From NCBI GenBank assembly GCA_024220525.1, contig JAMYWO010000107.1:48335-112334 (forward strand): a stretch of 64,000 nucleotides of DNA. Reading direction: 5' to 3'. A program made the translations under genes and the position numbers. The notes below the pieces were generated by a model. The model was not told the DNA's origin and searched no databases. It was given only the letters and a program-made list of their open reading frames with translations. This document shows positions 45,401 through 57,010 of this stretch, in pieces. Source of the DNA: Cochliopodium minus (lineage: Eukaryota; Discosea; Himatismenida; Cochliopodiidae). Each line of letters begins with the position of its first letter. The stretch's first letter is position 1.

Positions 45401-47563
45401 ACAACAAAAATGGAAATTTACGTAATTCAACATTAATATCTTTTTTAAGAATAGACTCCACTGCGAGCTTCTGTTCCAAGTTTTCCTCTATCGCACTGTC
45501 GATATATTTTATCTTGAGATCCTTTTTGTAAATGTCATCTCTTCAAAAAAAATTTCAACTGACAAACAAAAATGTAAATTAAAAAAAAAAGACTTACACA
45601 TTTTCGGGTCTGTAACATAAAAAGATTTTAAAAAAAAAATAAAAAATAAAATTAAAACACAAATTACATATTTGGAAAAACAATTGACAAATCAAGATTC
45701 TTCACAGCTCTGTGCATCATTCTTTCTTGTATGTTGGGCTTAGTAAATCTGACATTAAACTTTGTGTCTTGAGGAAATTTAGACTGAAATTCAGAGCAAA
45801 ACATGACTACTAGAGACTCCTCTTCTACATCGTGGATCCACCCTTCGTACTCTAGATCATAAGTACCAGAAACCCATGCAAAAACACGATCACCCTTCAA
45901 AACGGATGGTCTTCTCTCGGAAAGTCCCTTTTTTTAAAAAAAAAAAATTGCGAAGGATATAAAAAAAAAATTTGATTAAAAAATAATTTACTTTGACTAT
46001 AATCCTAGTAATTGGTTCGGGATAATACTCACCCCTTCCGTCATAGTATTTCCCAAGATCCAAATACTCAAAGTTTGTGTCTATCAAGTCGTATCTCCTC
46101 AACTGCTTCTTAGTTTCAGCTTCTTCGATCCACAAAAGATACTCTATCAGATTGACATAGTTTTCCTTAGTGCACCAAGGTTTTAGACCCAAGAAATAAC
46201 TTTGATTATCAATATCATTCTGTTGAAAAAAAAAAAAAAAAAAATTTATTTATATAAAAATGGAAGAATCTTACCTGAACTATCTCTGGCACTGGATATA
46301 CTTCCAGAGTCTTCTCGTAGTTTGTCTCGTAGGTTATGTGTTTGTGTACTTGTGACTTTCTTGTTGGAGGAAAAGCAGGGATGATTTCTCTTTGGTGTGT
46401 GTCAGGTTGTACCTCTTCATATTCGCCATCTTTGCTGATGGAGGGATCTCCCACCTGGATGTATTCGATCCATTTGAAATATTCATTGTTATCAAAAAGA
46501 ATAACAAAGACTATTCTATATCCACCTAAGTATCAAAGATAAATAAGGATTAATATATCTCGCATATTTATATGGGGAATATATATTCATTCAAACACAT
46601 AAAAATTTTTGAAAAATGATATCATATCAAGTTGAATCGTATTTATATTGGTTTCATACAATAATTAGGTGTTGGTATAATTATTTTTCTTACCTAATAC
46701 TTTTGTTTCGAAATTTATCTTTACTTCATATTCTCCGTTTGGTTTGATAGTTTTGGAATCATTGGATTTAATGATGTTATCCTCTATAAAGAGATAATAT
46801 TTTGGATTGTGGAATGAAAAGACTTTGAGAAGCTCTATTTCTTCATTGGATTCATTTTTTATAATTATCTTCCAAGCATTTCTATCATTCACATTGAAGA
46901 TCTGATTGTTCTTCTTATTTTGCATTATTCTATATAATGTAATTGTGAAAAAAAAAACTTTAACATTTATGGAGGATTAATGATTCGAAGAATCTCATTA
47001 AAATCATTGAAATGAATTATAAAGGAATATTTGTATAATATAAAATATTATAAATGGTAATCAATAATGATGATCTCACCTTATTTTTTGCTTCAAATTA
47101 TCTGGTTTCAATTTGCTCAATAGACGATCTTGTTTGTAAATTTTTTCTGCCCAATAAGAAGATGGTGACTCATACTTCTTCAAGAATACAAATTTGGTGA
47201 TATTGGGTATATTAAAGATCTCATTTGCGAAATCAGAAGACCAAAAAGTGACACATGCATTACCATCATTTGTCCTATTGATATTTGCAACTTTTTGTTG
47301 CTATATTATAAGAATATTTTATTTTAGATAATACTTTTGAATTAATCAATTATTACACTTCCTAAGATTTCCATTATATAATTATCACTCTTATTTTTCA
47401 CTCCATAAACCATCACATTATTTTTTGAGATATATTTCTCTCCCACAAGCTCTTCCTCTTCTTCTCTGCTATTTATCACATCATTTTTCTTCTTCTCATT
47501 ATTTTTCTTTTTCTTCTTTTGGGTTTTCTTATTTTCTCTCCATTGATTTCCTTTTTTTGACAT
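42415..47563 (-). CDS. MOV10/SDE3-like superfamily 1 RNA helicase
   Basis: About 14 minus-strand exons. MSKKGNQWRENKKTQ opens a Lys-rich N-terminus, then a beta-sandwich region (IIIKNESNEEIELLKVFSF, FETKVLG, YRIVFVILFDNNEYFKWIEY) and GLKPWCTKENYVNLIEYLLW, typical of the MOV10 N-terminal part. Helicase motifs follow in order: Walker A GPFGTGKS, Ia ILICAPTNNAVNKIV, II ILIDEAAQLMEAE, III VLAGDPKQLG, IV LTNNYRSHHAI, V VGSVEEFQGHEKKILIISTV, VI KNIKRINTSITRAC. These proteins are 5'-3' RNA helicases acting in RNA silencing, transposon control and mRNA decay. The C-terminus adds an unusual disordered Gln/Asn/Ser-rich region (43480-42880) and a final folded exon ending YPSQN. I see no frame problem. 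Confidence 0.85.
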
Positions 47564-47731
47564 TTTTAATCAGATATTTTGCTTTTTTTATTTTTTTTTA
47601 TTTTATCAAATTTTGTAATAGATAAAATTGTTATAACCAAAGAGGTTAAAAATGAAAGACATGTTGCAAATTTGAAAGAAAAATTATTTTGCGAGATAAA
47701 TTATCTAAATGTTTGTAAATCAAAAAAAAAA

Positions 47732-50700
47732 ATGTCAAATGACAGTTTATTTGATCAAGTAATTCATAGATCCTTTTTTAAAATACTCAACCATATGTAT
47801 TTATCAGTTTATTTTCCACATCTCAAATAAAAATTATGTTGAAGCAAAAAAGTTGATTCCTGGATCATTAGAACAAAAAGAGAAAAAGTTTGGAAATAGT
47901 TGGCTTCATTGTATTTGCAAATATGTGCACAATTACGAGATATTCTTACAATTCATAAAGTTGTCAATTAATAAGGTTGATTTTAATGTGAGGAATTATA
48001 AGGGAAATACCGCATTATCTTTGTAAGATATTCCAACATTACAACTTTGATAACAATAATTTTCTTTTCTCAAAAGGGCTTGCGAGTATAATCCAAATTT
48101 AGAAATATTCCTTTTTATAATAAAAAATGGAGGAAATATGAAGGTAAATCTGATCAAGAATAAATTTTCAATTAAAATTTAAAGAAAAAAAGAGATATAA
48201 TCAACATTTGAGCTCTGCATTTCATTATGTAGTAAGAAATAAAAATGTGGGTAAAATATATTTTTTTTAACCTGATCATATTTGTGCAAACTCTTTTATT
48301 GTTTATAGATATTGTAAAATATGTGATAGATAATGCTGAGGATCTTCAGTTTGACATGTACTCCAGAAATATCAATGGAGAAACACCGATTCATATGGCA
48401 TTCAAGTACAATCTAAACCTTGAATTGATCAAATATTTTTGTGAAGATAAAAAGTATGAAGTAAAGTTCAACAAATATGGGACTGATAACATCACATACT
48501 CCATTTTCAATCAAAGTTTAGATGTCATAAAATATCTCTTTGAATTTTACAAAGTGGATATAATCAACAAAACAAATAAAAAAAGAAACAATCTACTTTT
48601 TATTGCTGCTTTAAAAAACAGCAATCTTGATGTAATTGATTATCTTCTCGAAGCTAAATTGGATCCCCTCGCAAAAAACAATGAAAACGAAACTCTTGCA
48701 TTTTATATTTGCGAAAATCGTAACTTTGAGACAGTTAAATACTTGATAGAGAAACTCCAACCCGATCTCACCGCAGTAGACAACAAAGGAAATACGTGTT
48801 TGCATTCAGCATGTACCAATAATGAGAATTTGGATGGTAAAATTAATAAGAAAATTGAGAAAGAATGAAAATGATTAATTTTAATCATGTAAAAATTTTT
48901 TCGACAGTTATCAAATATCTGATCGAGGAAAAAAAGCTAGATTACAATGTAAAAAATAAAGCAGGTTACACACTCCTCCTCTCAGCAGCTTCATGTAACA
49001 AAAATTTGGAAGTTCTGAAGTACTTGGTAGAAAAGATCAAACTTGAGCCTACCCTTTGCGATAATGAAAGAAACATTTTGCATTTAGCTGCAGAAGGGAA
49101 TAAAAACTTGGATGTCGTGAAATACATCGTAGAAGTAATGGGGATATCCGTTAGTAGTACCAACATTTACGATAGTACTCCCTTTCATCTTGCTTGTTTG
49201 GGTAACGAGAATCTTGAGATTGTAAAGTACTTGATCGAGAAAAAGTCCAATGTCACTCTTGCGAACAAAACTGAAGATACTGCACTTCATTTTTCTTGTG
49301 AATCTAATTTTAATATTGGTAAATTTGAAAAAAATAATTCTATTTATAAATAAATTTGTTTGAAGATTTTTCTTTCGAAGAAATTTATTTTTTATCATTT
49401 TTGTTCAATGAAAGATATCACAAAGTACTTGCTGGAAGAATTTGACTTTAAAGTCGATGTCTTGAACTCTTATCGAGAAACCCCCCTTTTCATGGCTTGT
49501 TTCCAATCCAACAACACGGAATTGATCCAATATCTCATCGACAAAAAGGCAGATTTCCATCACAAAAATGAAAATGAAAACAATATCTTGCACATGGCCT
49601 ACCAAAACAACTCCAACTTAGACGTGATTAGATATTTAACAGAGAATTTTGACATAGAAATGGACCAAAAGAACGTTTATGGGAACTCTCCAGCTCATTT
49701 CGCCTGTTTATCTAACAATGTGGATATATTAGAGTATTTGTCGCAGAACAATAAATTAGACATGGGCAGCAACGAGTATGGCAGCACTTACTTGCATCTT
49801 GCTTGTGAAGAAAACGATAATTTGGGTACTATAAAAAACTTTTTTAAATTCTTGGAAAATTTTCATTTTTTTTTTTTAATTTAAAAAGATGTTATAAAAT
49901 TGTTGATAGAAAAGTATAAAATGGATCCCAATGCCAAAAATAATGATGGTGAAAGTTCCCTCAACTTGGCTTGCTTCTGCAACAAAAACTTGGATGTCAT
50001 AAAGTATCTCATCGAAGAAGCCAATGCGGATGTAACCACCATGACAGATAATGAGAATACTCTCTTGCACGTTGCAACTCAAAACAACGAAAACTTTGAA
50101 GTAGTGGTAAATTTTGAAGATTTTCTTTTTTTTTCATTTTTAAAACTTTTTTTTTGGAGTCGAACAAACCAAACAAGAATCAATATATTTAATATTTCAC
50201 AACCCCAAAAATTTTTTTTTTGGAGAATTTTATCATTATAGTGATATTGTGCAATAGTCACTGTGATTTTAAATCCATTATTCTTGAAATCTCGAACTAA
50301 AAATTCAAGAATTTAAATTAATTTTTTTTTCTTAAACTTTCATAACTCAATAAAATTTCTTCTTTAAGAAATACTTGACAACTGTGAAGGGGATCGACAG
50401 CACCAAGAAGAATGTTTTGGGTAATACTTTCTTCCATTTTGCCATCATTTTCAACAAAAACTTGGAGCAAATCAAGTTTTTGATTGATGCACTTAATCCC
50501 GATATCTTCGCTCTTAACAACCGGGGAGAGAATTCCCTTCATATGGCGGCTGAGTCTAACACCAACTTAGATGGTAAAAACATTTCATTTTAAATTGTTT
50601 TTCTGTTGTTATTTTTTTAATTAAAAATTTAATTTAAAATTATTCAATTAAAATTTAATTTTAATTTTTTTTTTTTTTTAAATTTAGTTACAAAATTTTT

Positions 50701-51579
50701 TCTCGAATCCAAAATTTCTCCTTATGACGAGACTGAAGACAAAGAGAATCCCTTCTACTTGGCTTGCTTCGCCAATGAAAATTTAGAGGTGGTCAAATAT
50801 CTGTCCGAGTTCTATCTCGACCACCTCAACAAATTGAATCATAATGGAAACAGTTTCTTGCACTCTTCCTTTCAAAACAACAAAAACTTTGACGTTTTGA
50901 TATTTTTGTGTGATTTAGCGAAAAAACATGTAAGAAATTACAAAGCTTTATTTTTTTCATTTAAAATAATTTAAAAAAATTTATTTTTTTTAGATTTTTC
51001 AACAATTATTTTTAATCTCCATTTTTTTTTTTAGAACTTCAGCATTCATGAACCAAACAAGTTTGGAAACAGCGCCCTTTACTTCGCTTGTGCTTACAAT
51101 CCTAGTGTCAAATTTATCAAATACGTCTTTGACAACTTTGAGTTTGATCCAGAGTTTGTTAATACGGATGAAGAAACTGTTTTTGAATTTGTGCTCAAAG
51201 AAGGAGAAAATTTTGACACTACTCTTTACTTATTCTTGAGATTCTGTGATACAAAAGTAATATAATATGATTTTGTTTTTATTAAAAAACATTCTATTTC
51301 AAATAATATTTAAACAAAAATTTTTGTTAGGGATCTTCTTTGGATATCTCCCTCATCAATGAAAAATTAAATGATTTTGAAGAATTCATTCAAGAAGACG
51401 AAATTTGGTCTCCTAAACTTCACACTCAATTCGACATCAAGGTTCAGACCAAAATCAAAGTTTTCTTGATGTGTTTGAAATACAATAATTTTTCTCTTGG
51501 CAAAGTCCCGAAACCTCTCATCAAAATGATCCTTACTATTTATGCAACAGCCGTTTTTAAAGATCACTATGATCTTTGA
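47732..51579 (+). CDS. Ankyrin-repeat protein with about 20 or more repeats
   Basis: Starts at ATG 47732 (MSNDSLFDQ), whose donor joins in phase 0 to LIPGSLEQKEKKFGNSWLHC. Roughly a dozen exons follow, almost all ankyrin repeats of about 33 residues (GETPIHMAFKYNLNLELIKY, GYTLLLSAASCNKNLEVLKY, STPFHLACLGNENLEIVKYL). Most introns fall at the same place in the repeat, phase 1 after N-L-(D/G), so exons carry whole repeats. The C-terminus (51340-51579) is a helical non-repeat region ending KDHYDL. No second domain, signal peptide or membrane segment is present, so it is probably a cytosolic binding scaffold. It is related in style to the gene at 29121. Confidence 0.82.
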
Positions 51580-51732
51580 TTAAATTTCAATTGAACTTTA
51601 TTTAAATTCTATTATTTAAACCATTTTGTAGTTTAATTTGACTTTTTTTAATATCTTGTCTCTAAATTTTGATCCTAAAGATCTTTACAAGAATTCAAAT
51701 TTGATAAATAAAAAATTCAAAAAAAAAAAAAA

Positions 51733-53547
51733 ATGGGAAACAAAAAATCTAAGGATAAAAGAAATAATAAACAAACACTAGAATATAAATCTCATATTCT
51801 CCAACATCCAAATAAAGATTCTCAAAAGAAACAAATTCTGATCTCAAGACCTTCCGAAGAATCTCTTCAAAGAATATTTGGACCATTGGAAGATAAATTG
51901 ATAGATAAAATTTTGGAATATCTTACCAACAAAGGAATTATGGATGTAAGAAAAATTTAAAAACAAAATAATAATAACAGAATAAAATAATTAAAAAGTG
52001 ATTGATTTCCATCATATTGATATATATACTCAAAATTTCTATTTAAGAATAAATGTTTCTATCGTATAAAATATTTTACTTTCTAATGATGGCATTATAC
52101 TTAAAATGATCTGATATAAAACAGAACTCGAAAATTTGATAGTAGAAATTTCGAATAATTTAAGATTTTTGCGCATATTGATTAATTCTGAATGTATCAG
52201 TTGTTAAAAATTATGTTTCAGAAAATCATTTAATCAATATTTTTATTTAAAAAAGCTTAGATTAGTCTGCAAAGAAATGTATTTCATGATAAGTGAGACT
52301 TCCGAAATTTGGGAAAGAAAATTTGCCAAAGAAATGTACGAGAGGAAAAAGGAGAAATCACCTGCCTCTGGCTACTTTGAAAAGTACAAGAAATATTACA
52401 AGAGAGACAGGATGGTTGCTTTGTTCGACTTTGAGGGAACAGGCGGATTTGAGCTTGGCTTCAAAAAAGACGACAAAATGATTATAATTGAAGAAGGTAA
52501 AAAATTTTTAATTAATAAAAATAAAAATATCTTTTAATTAATAATTTTTATTTAATAATATTTTTATTTATTAATATTTTTTTAAATTTGTCAATAAAGA
52601 ATTTTTTTTTGTTAGACACTTCTGGATGGTATTTATGCATCAATAAAAAAGGAGAGAAAGGATTTGTTCCAATAAATTATTTCAACTTAGTAAGAAAAAA
52701 ACTATTGTTTTTAATAATTTTTTTTAATATTTACTTATAACCATCCAAAATTTGTTGTTCCTGATTCATAATTTTTTAACTTATTTTTTAGTTTGAAAAA
52801 TACAAAAAGAATATAAAATTCGGGGAAATTATGTTTCCAACAGAAAGACAAAACCCAATGCATCCCCTACCAAAATACATCGTGATGAAAATCCTCTCCG
52901 AAATGAACATCTCTGAAATTTGCAAGTTTTCTTTGGTCTGCAAAGAAATGTATTTCATTTCCAAACTTGATCTTTTGTGGGAGAAAAAGTGTTTGTTGGA
53001 TTTTAACATCAATACATTGGTAAAGATTTAATGAAATTTTTTTTTTTTATTTCAAAAAAAATTAAAAACTTCTATTATAAATTTCTTTTAAATTTAATAA
53101 TATAAAAAAACTAATAATAAAAAACTTTCATTAATTTTTTAAAAATAATTGGTTCAAAAAAAAAAAAATTTCTTCTAAAAATTCATATTCAAACAATAAA
53201 ATAAAACATTAATTTAATTAATTATTAATAAATTTTTTTAAAAATAATTAGAACAAAGAAAAAGGATGGTACAAAATGTATATTGATGAATTCAAAAGTC
53301 GGAAAAGAAAGATGTACAAAGCTCTCTATGATTACAACGGCAGTGATGATAATGAGCTTTCATTTAAAGTTGGTGACATACTATTTATAATCGAAGAAGG
53401 TAACCTATTATTAATATAAAATAAACCTGTTTTTTTTTAATTATTTTTTTTCTTATTTTAAAAGATCCATCTGGTTGGACAAAGTGCGAAAATAGTGAAA
53501 AAAAAGAGGGTTTTGTTCCATCCAATTATTGTGAAAAATTAAATTGA
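51733..53547 (+). CDS. F-box/SH3/F-box/SH3 protein, tandem copy 1
   Basis: Six or seven exons. The start MGNKKSKDK has Gly2 and Lys residues fitting an N-myristoylation signal. Then: F-box 1 (LEDKLIDKILEYLTNKGIMD spliced to LRLVCKEMYFMISETSEIWE), SH3 1 (MVALFDFEGTGGFELGFKKD, EEDTSGWYLCI, GFVPINYF), F-box 2 (HPLPKYIVMKILSEMNISEI, FSLVCKEMYF), SH3 2 (YKALYDYNGSDDNELSFKVG, DPSGWTKCEN, GFVPSNYCEKLN stop). Both SH3 domains keep the ALYDY, the Trp of SGW and the PxxY motif. F-box proteins recruit targets to SCF ubiquitin ligases; the SH3 domains would choose Pro-rich partners. The fourfold alternating layout suggests internal duplication of an F-box-SH3 unit. I know of no described family with this order. 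Confidence 0.82.
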
Positions 53548-53610
53548 ATTTTCAAATTAAAAATGAAAAATTAAATTTCATTTGAATTTAATTTGATAAA
53601 AAAAAAAAAA

Positions 53611-55183
53611 ATGGGAAACAAAGAATCAAAGGGAAAAGGAGATAATGAACAAGAAATAGAATATAAATCTCATTTTCTCCAACAAGATGAGACAAATGAT
53701 CCAATTAAAGAATCCCTTAAGAAACAAATTCTGATCTCCAGACCATCTGAAGAATCTCTTGAAAGGATATTGGGACCATTTGCAAACAAATTGATTGATA
53801 ATATTTTGGAATATCTTACCAACAAAGAAATAATGAAAGTAAGTTATTTAGAACCCTATATCATAATTTATATATCACAACAAATGATTGAAAGTGCCAA
53901 AATTATTGAGAAATATATTTCATCTGCAAATTCAAATAATAAAATACATCATTTATGAAATTGAGAGGATTTTAAAGAAATTTTGATTATTAATTTTTGA
54001 AATTTCTATTTAATATATTTATTAAAAAAGCTTAGATTAGTCTGCAAAGAAATGTATTTCATGATAAGCGAGACTTCCGAAATTTGGGAAAGAAAATTTG
54101 CCAAAGAAATGTACGAGAGGAAAAAGGAGAAATCACCTGCCTCTGGCTACTTTGAAAAGTACAAGAAATATTACAAGAGAGACAGGATGGTTGCTTTGTT
54201 CGACTTTGAGGGAAAAGGTGGATTTGAGCTTGGCTTCAAAAAAGATGACAAAATGATAATTTTGAAAGAAAGTAAAAAATTTTTAATTAATAAAAATAAA
54301 AATATCTTTTAATTAATAATTTTTATTTTATTTTATTTATTTTTAAAGTTTTTTTATTTTACTTTTATTTTTCAAGTTCAGGGATTTTACATCAGTGTGA
54401 ATAAAAAAGGAGAGAAAGGAAGGGTTCCAAAAAATTTTTTTGACTATGTAATCAACTTTTATATATTTTAAATCATCCATTTTTTTTTTTAAATTTATTC
54501 AATTAATTAAAGGACGAAACAAACAAAAAATTTAATGAAATTTTATTTCCAACAGAAAAACAAAACCCAATGCATCCCCTACCAAAATACATCGTGATGA
54601 AAATCCTCTCCGAAATGAACATCTCTGAAATTTGTAAGTTTTCTTTGGTCTGCAAAGAAATGTATTTCATTTCCAAACTTGATCTTTTGTGGGAGAAAAA
54701 GTTTTTGTTGGATTTTGACATTCATGCATTGGTAAAGAAATGTTTTTTAAAGTTTAAATCTAGTGAAAAAAAATTAAATACAATTTAAGTGAAAAAACAT
54801 TAAATGAATGAATGTTAATAAACAAATTTTTATTGTTTAAACTTATACCATTATATTTCACACTAATTTTTTTTTTTATAAAGAACAAAGAAAAAGGCTG
54901 GTACAGAATGTATGTAAATGAATTTAACAAAAAGAAAAGAAAGAGGTACATTGCTCTCTATGATTACAACGGAGATGAAGATAATGAGCTTTCATTTTTG
55001 GAAGGGGAGATACTTTATATCATCAAAGAAGGTTTGAAAAATCATTTATTTTTTTGTTATTTTACTTTAAATAAAAACTTTTTCTATAAACCTAAAAAAG
55101 ATGAATCAGGTTGGAATATGTGCGAAAACTCTCAAAATAAAAAGGGTTTAGTCCCAATTGCATTTTGTCAAATTTTGGATTAA
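53611..55183 (+). CDS. F-box/SH3/F-box/SH3 protein, tandem copy 2
   Basis: It starts 64 bases after copy 1 ends and repeats the whole layout: MGNKESKGK, F-box, SH3, F-box, SH3. Long stretches are nearly identical to copy 1 (52255-52500 against 54030-54280, and 52840-53010 against 54555-54725), while first exons and last SH3 domains have diverged. In the first SH3 the distal-loop sequence is IQGFYISV where copy 1 has TSGWYLCI, so the conserved Trp that shapes the Pro-rich ligand pocket is Phe. PKNFFDY replaces PINYFNL, removing the binding Tyr too. The second SH3 is intact (DESGWNMCEN). ATG at 53611 is chosen by match with copy 1. Confidence 0.8.
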
Positions 55184-55240
55184 ATTTTTTATTATCGTTT
55201 AATATTTTTTATTTTATTTCAAATACTCTTCATTTCATTA

Positions 55241-56102
55241 TCAATTTTTTTTCCAAAGTATTCCATCTTGTTCTTTGTTTGAAATTTTGATTTTCTTTGA
55301 ATATATACAACCACTGATAATTAAATAAAAATTGTTATTATTAAAGATCATGATATTTGAACTTGAAGTTTGATTTAAATCTCCATCAATCAAAACTCTT
55401 GTTGAATTCAAAGTTACAATTTCAGAAATGATGATTGTGTTTGTGAGATCGTTTTTGAAAGAATAAACCCATCCATTTGAAGTATTAACACATGAAATGT
55501 TGATCAACGAAATGTCATCAAAAAACAATCCTTCTCACAATTTGAAACTTTGTACAAACAATTTGTTTGAGAAGAAGTATGAGTAGGAATGTATGTTGAA
55601 GGAACTGGCGTGTCTTGAAAGTTTGAGAGGGTTCAAAAGTTAAAGATTCAATTGTGGTTGGCTTAATTGTAGAATTAGTTATTGTTGATGTTATCATAGT
55701 TGAAGGTGTGTTAGTTGAAAGTATATTAGTTGTGGGAATGGTTGTGGAAGTAATCAATGTGGAAGCTAACAGAGTGTTTGGGGTTATTGTGGTAGGAGTT
55801 GGTTGAAACTCGATCTGAAAGTTATCCATTGCTATTAAATAAATAAAATAATCAAAATTTAAAGATGTTATGTTTTGCCAACCTGGGGAATATAGCAGTG
55901 GTATTGAATTACTGAGTGAAATGTAATCACTGTAGACTATTTCATCTCCAAAATATCCCTTAATTGATAATACTTTGGAGTTATATACGCCCGTCAAATA
56001 CACACTCACCAATGAGAATGGATAAATTGATCGAGGCTGGATTTCCAAAATTATTATATGCACTCTTAAATGGACTTGATAGTTTTTTTCATTTTTCATT
56101 AA
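55241..56102 (-). pseudogene. Broken relative of the GLUG/Ser-Thr-Pro surface proteins
   Basis: The minus strand shows a beta-sandwich extracellular domain (SLVSVYLTGVYNSKVLSIKG, YFGDEIVYSDYISLS, FIYLIAMDNFQIEF), a short degenerate Ser/Thr-Pro stalk (TLITSTTIPTTNILSTNTPS), and part of the Cys domain (NCEK then ISCVNTSNGWVYSFKNDLTN, TRVLIDGDLNQTSSSNIMI) that matches copies B and C. The frame shifts at least twice, between the stalk and NCLYKVSNCEK and just after NCEK. No signal peptide exon or membrane helix is found. It lies about 13 kb from the intact array, beyond other genes, so it is a dispersed, decayed relative with a different N-terminal domain. Confidence 0.65.
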
Positions 56103-57010
56103 TATAACGTTCCAATTTGAAATCCTGAAATGAATTCTTATTTACTTTCAAAATTTTAATTTTTTTAAGTGAAATTTGCCTGGGGTTTGCGTAGTGTCCC
56201 ATTATGATAATTGAAATTTGACCAATTCAAAGATATAACTGAATTGGTCAAATTTAATAAAGGCATTTAACTTTAAATTTTTATTTTTTACTTCTGGGAT
56301 TAACAAAATTGAGAAATTTGATTGACTTTAATTAATTTTTACTTTCATCAGGTAGGTCATCAAAGGTGTCCTTTTGGCGAAAGTTTTATCCATATTTTTT
56401 GTTTGAATAAAGAAACAGATTGAAAAAAAGAAATAATTTAAAAAAGAGAAATCTCATTTTTTTTTTCAATATGAAAAAGTAATTGATTAAAGGTGGAACA
56501 TTGAATTGTTTCCATAAATAAATAAAAAAAAAAATTTGTGTCTGGACATCACATGAACAACAAAAAGACAACAGGCAAAAACATACAAACCCATTATAAT
56601 TAAGATTCAAAAGAATTATTGAATTTTTCTTCATTTCAATTATATTTCTTCTCATATTTGATTGATAGGAAAAGCTGCTTTATTGGGTATGAAGAAATAA
56701 AACAAATTAAAAAAAAGAACTCATTATCCTTTTTTTTTCTTTTGATATATAGCATGGTCACAAAAGATAGTTAAAACATATAATCTTCCAATGACCAATT
56801 TTAGGTATAATTTAACAAATTTTTCCTAATCATCCTTTTATTCAATCAAAAAAATTTAATTCAAAGTGAAAGTTGGAGATCAGGTAAATAATACTGATAT
56901 TTGATATTATATCAGTGATATATTAATATTTCGTTAATGATAAGGGTAGGGAATTTTCATTCATCATAATACTCTACAAATTATTATTATTTTGCTTATA
57001 TGAAATATAG
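56103..57010. other. Region without a resolved gene, probably 5' part of the CH-LIM-PH gene
   Basis: About 900 bases, AT-rich. The first half shows no gene signal. Near 56868-56884 the plus strand reads ESWRSG before a donor-like GTAAAT. This is the sequence expected just before the CH exon at 57011 ([13 protein letters not shown] in the family), but the phase is off by one with a canonical GT-AG intron. The promoter and first exons of the gene should lie here. Confidence 0.45.
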
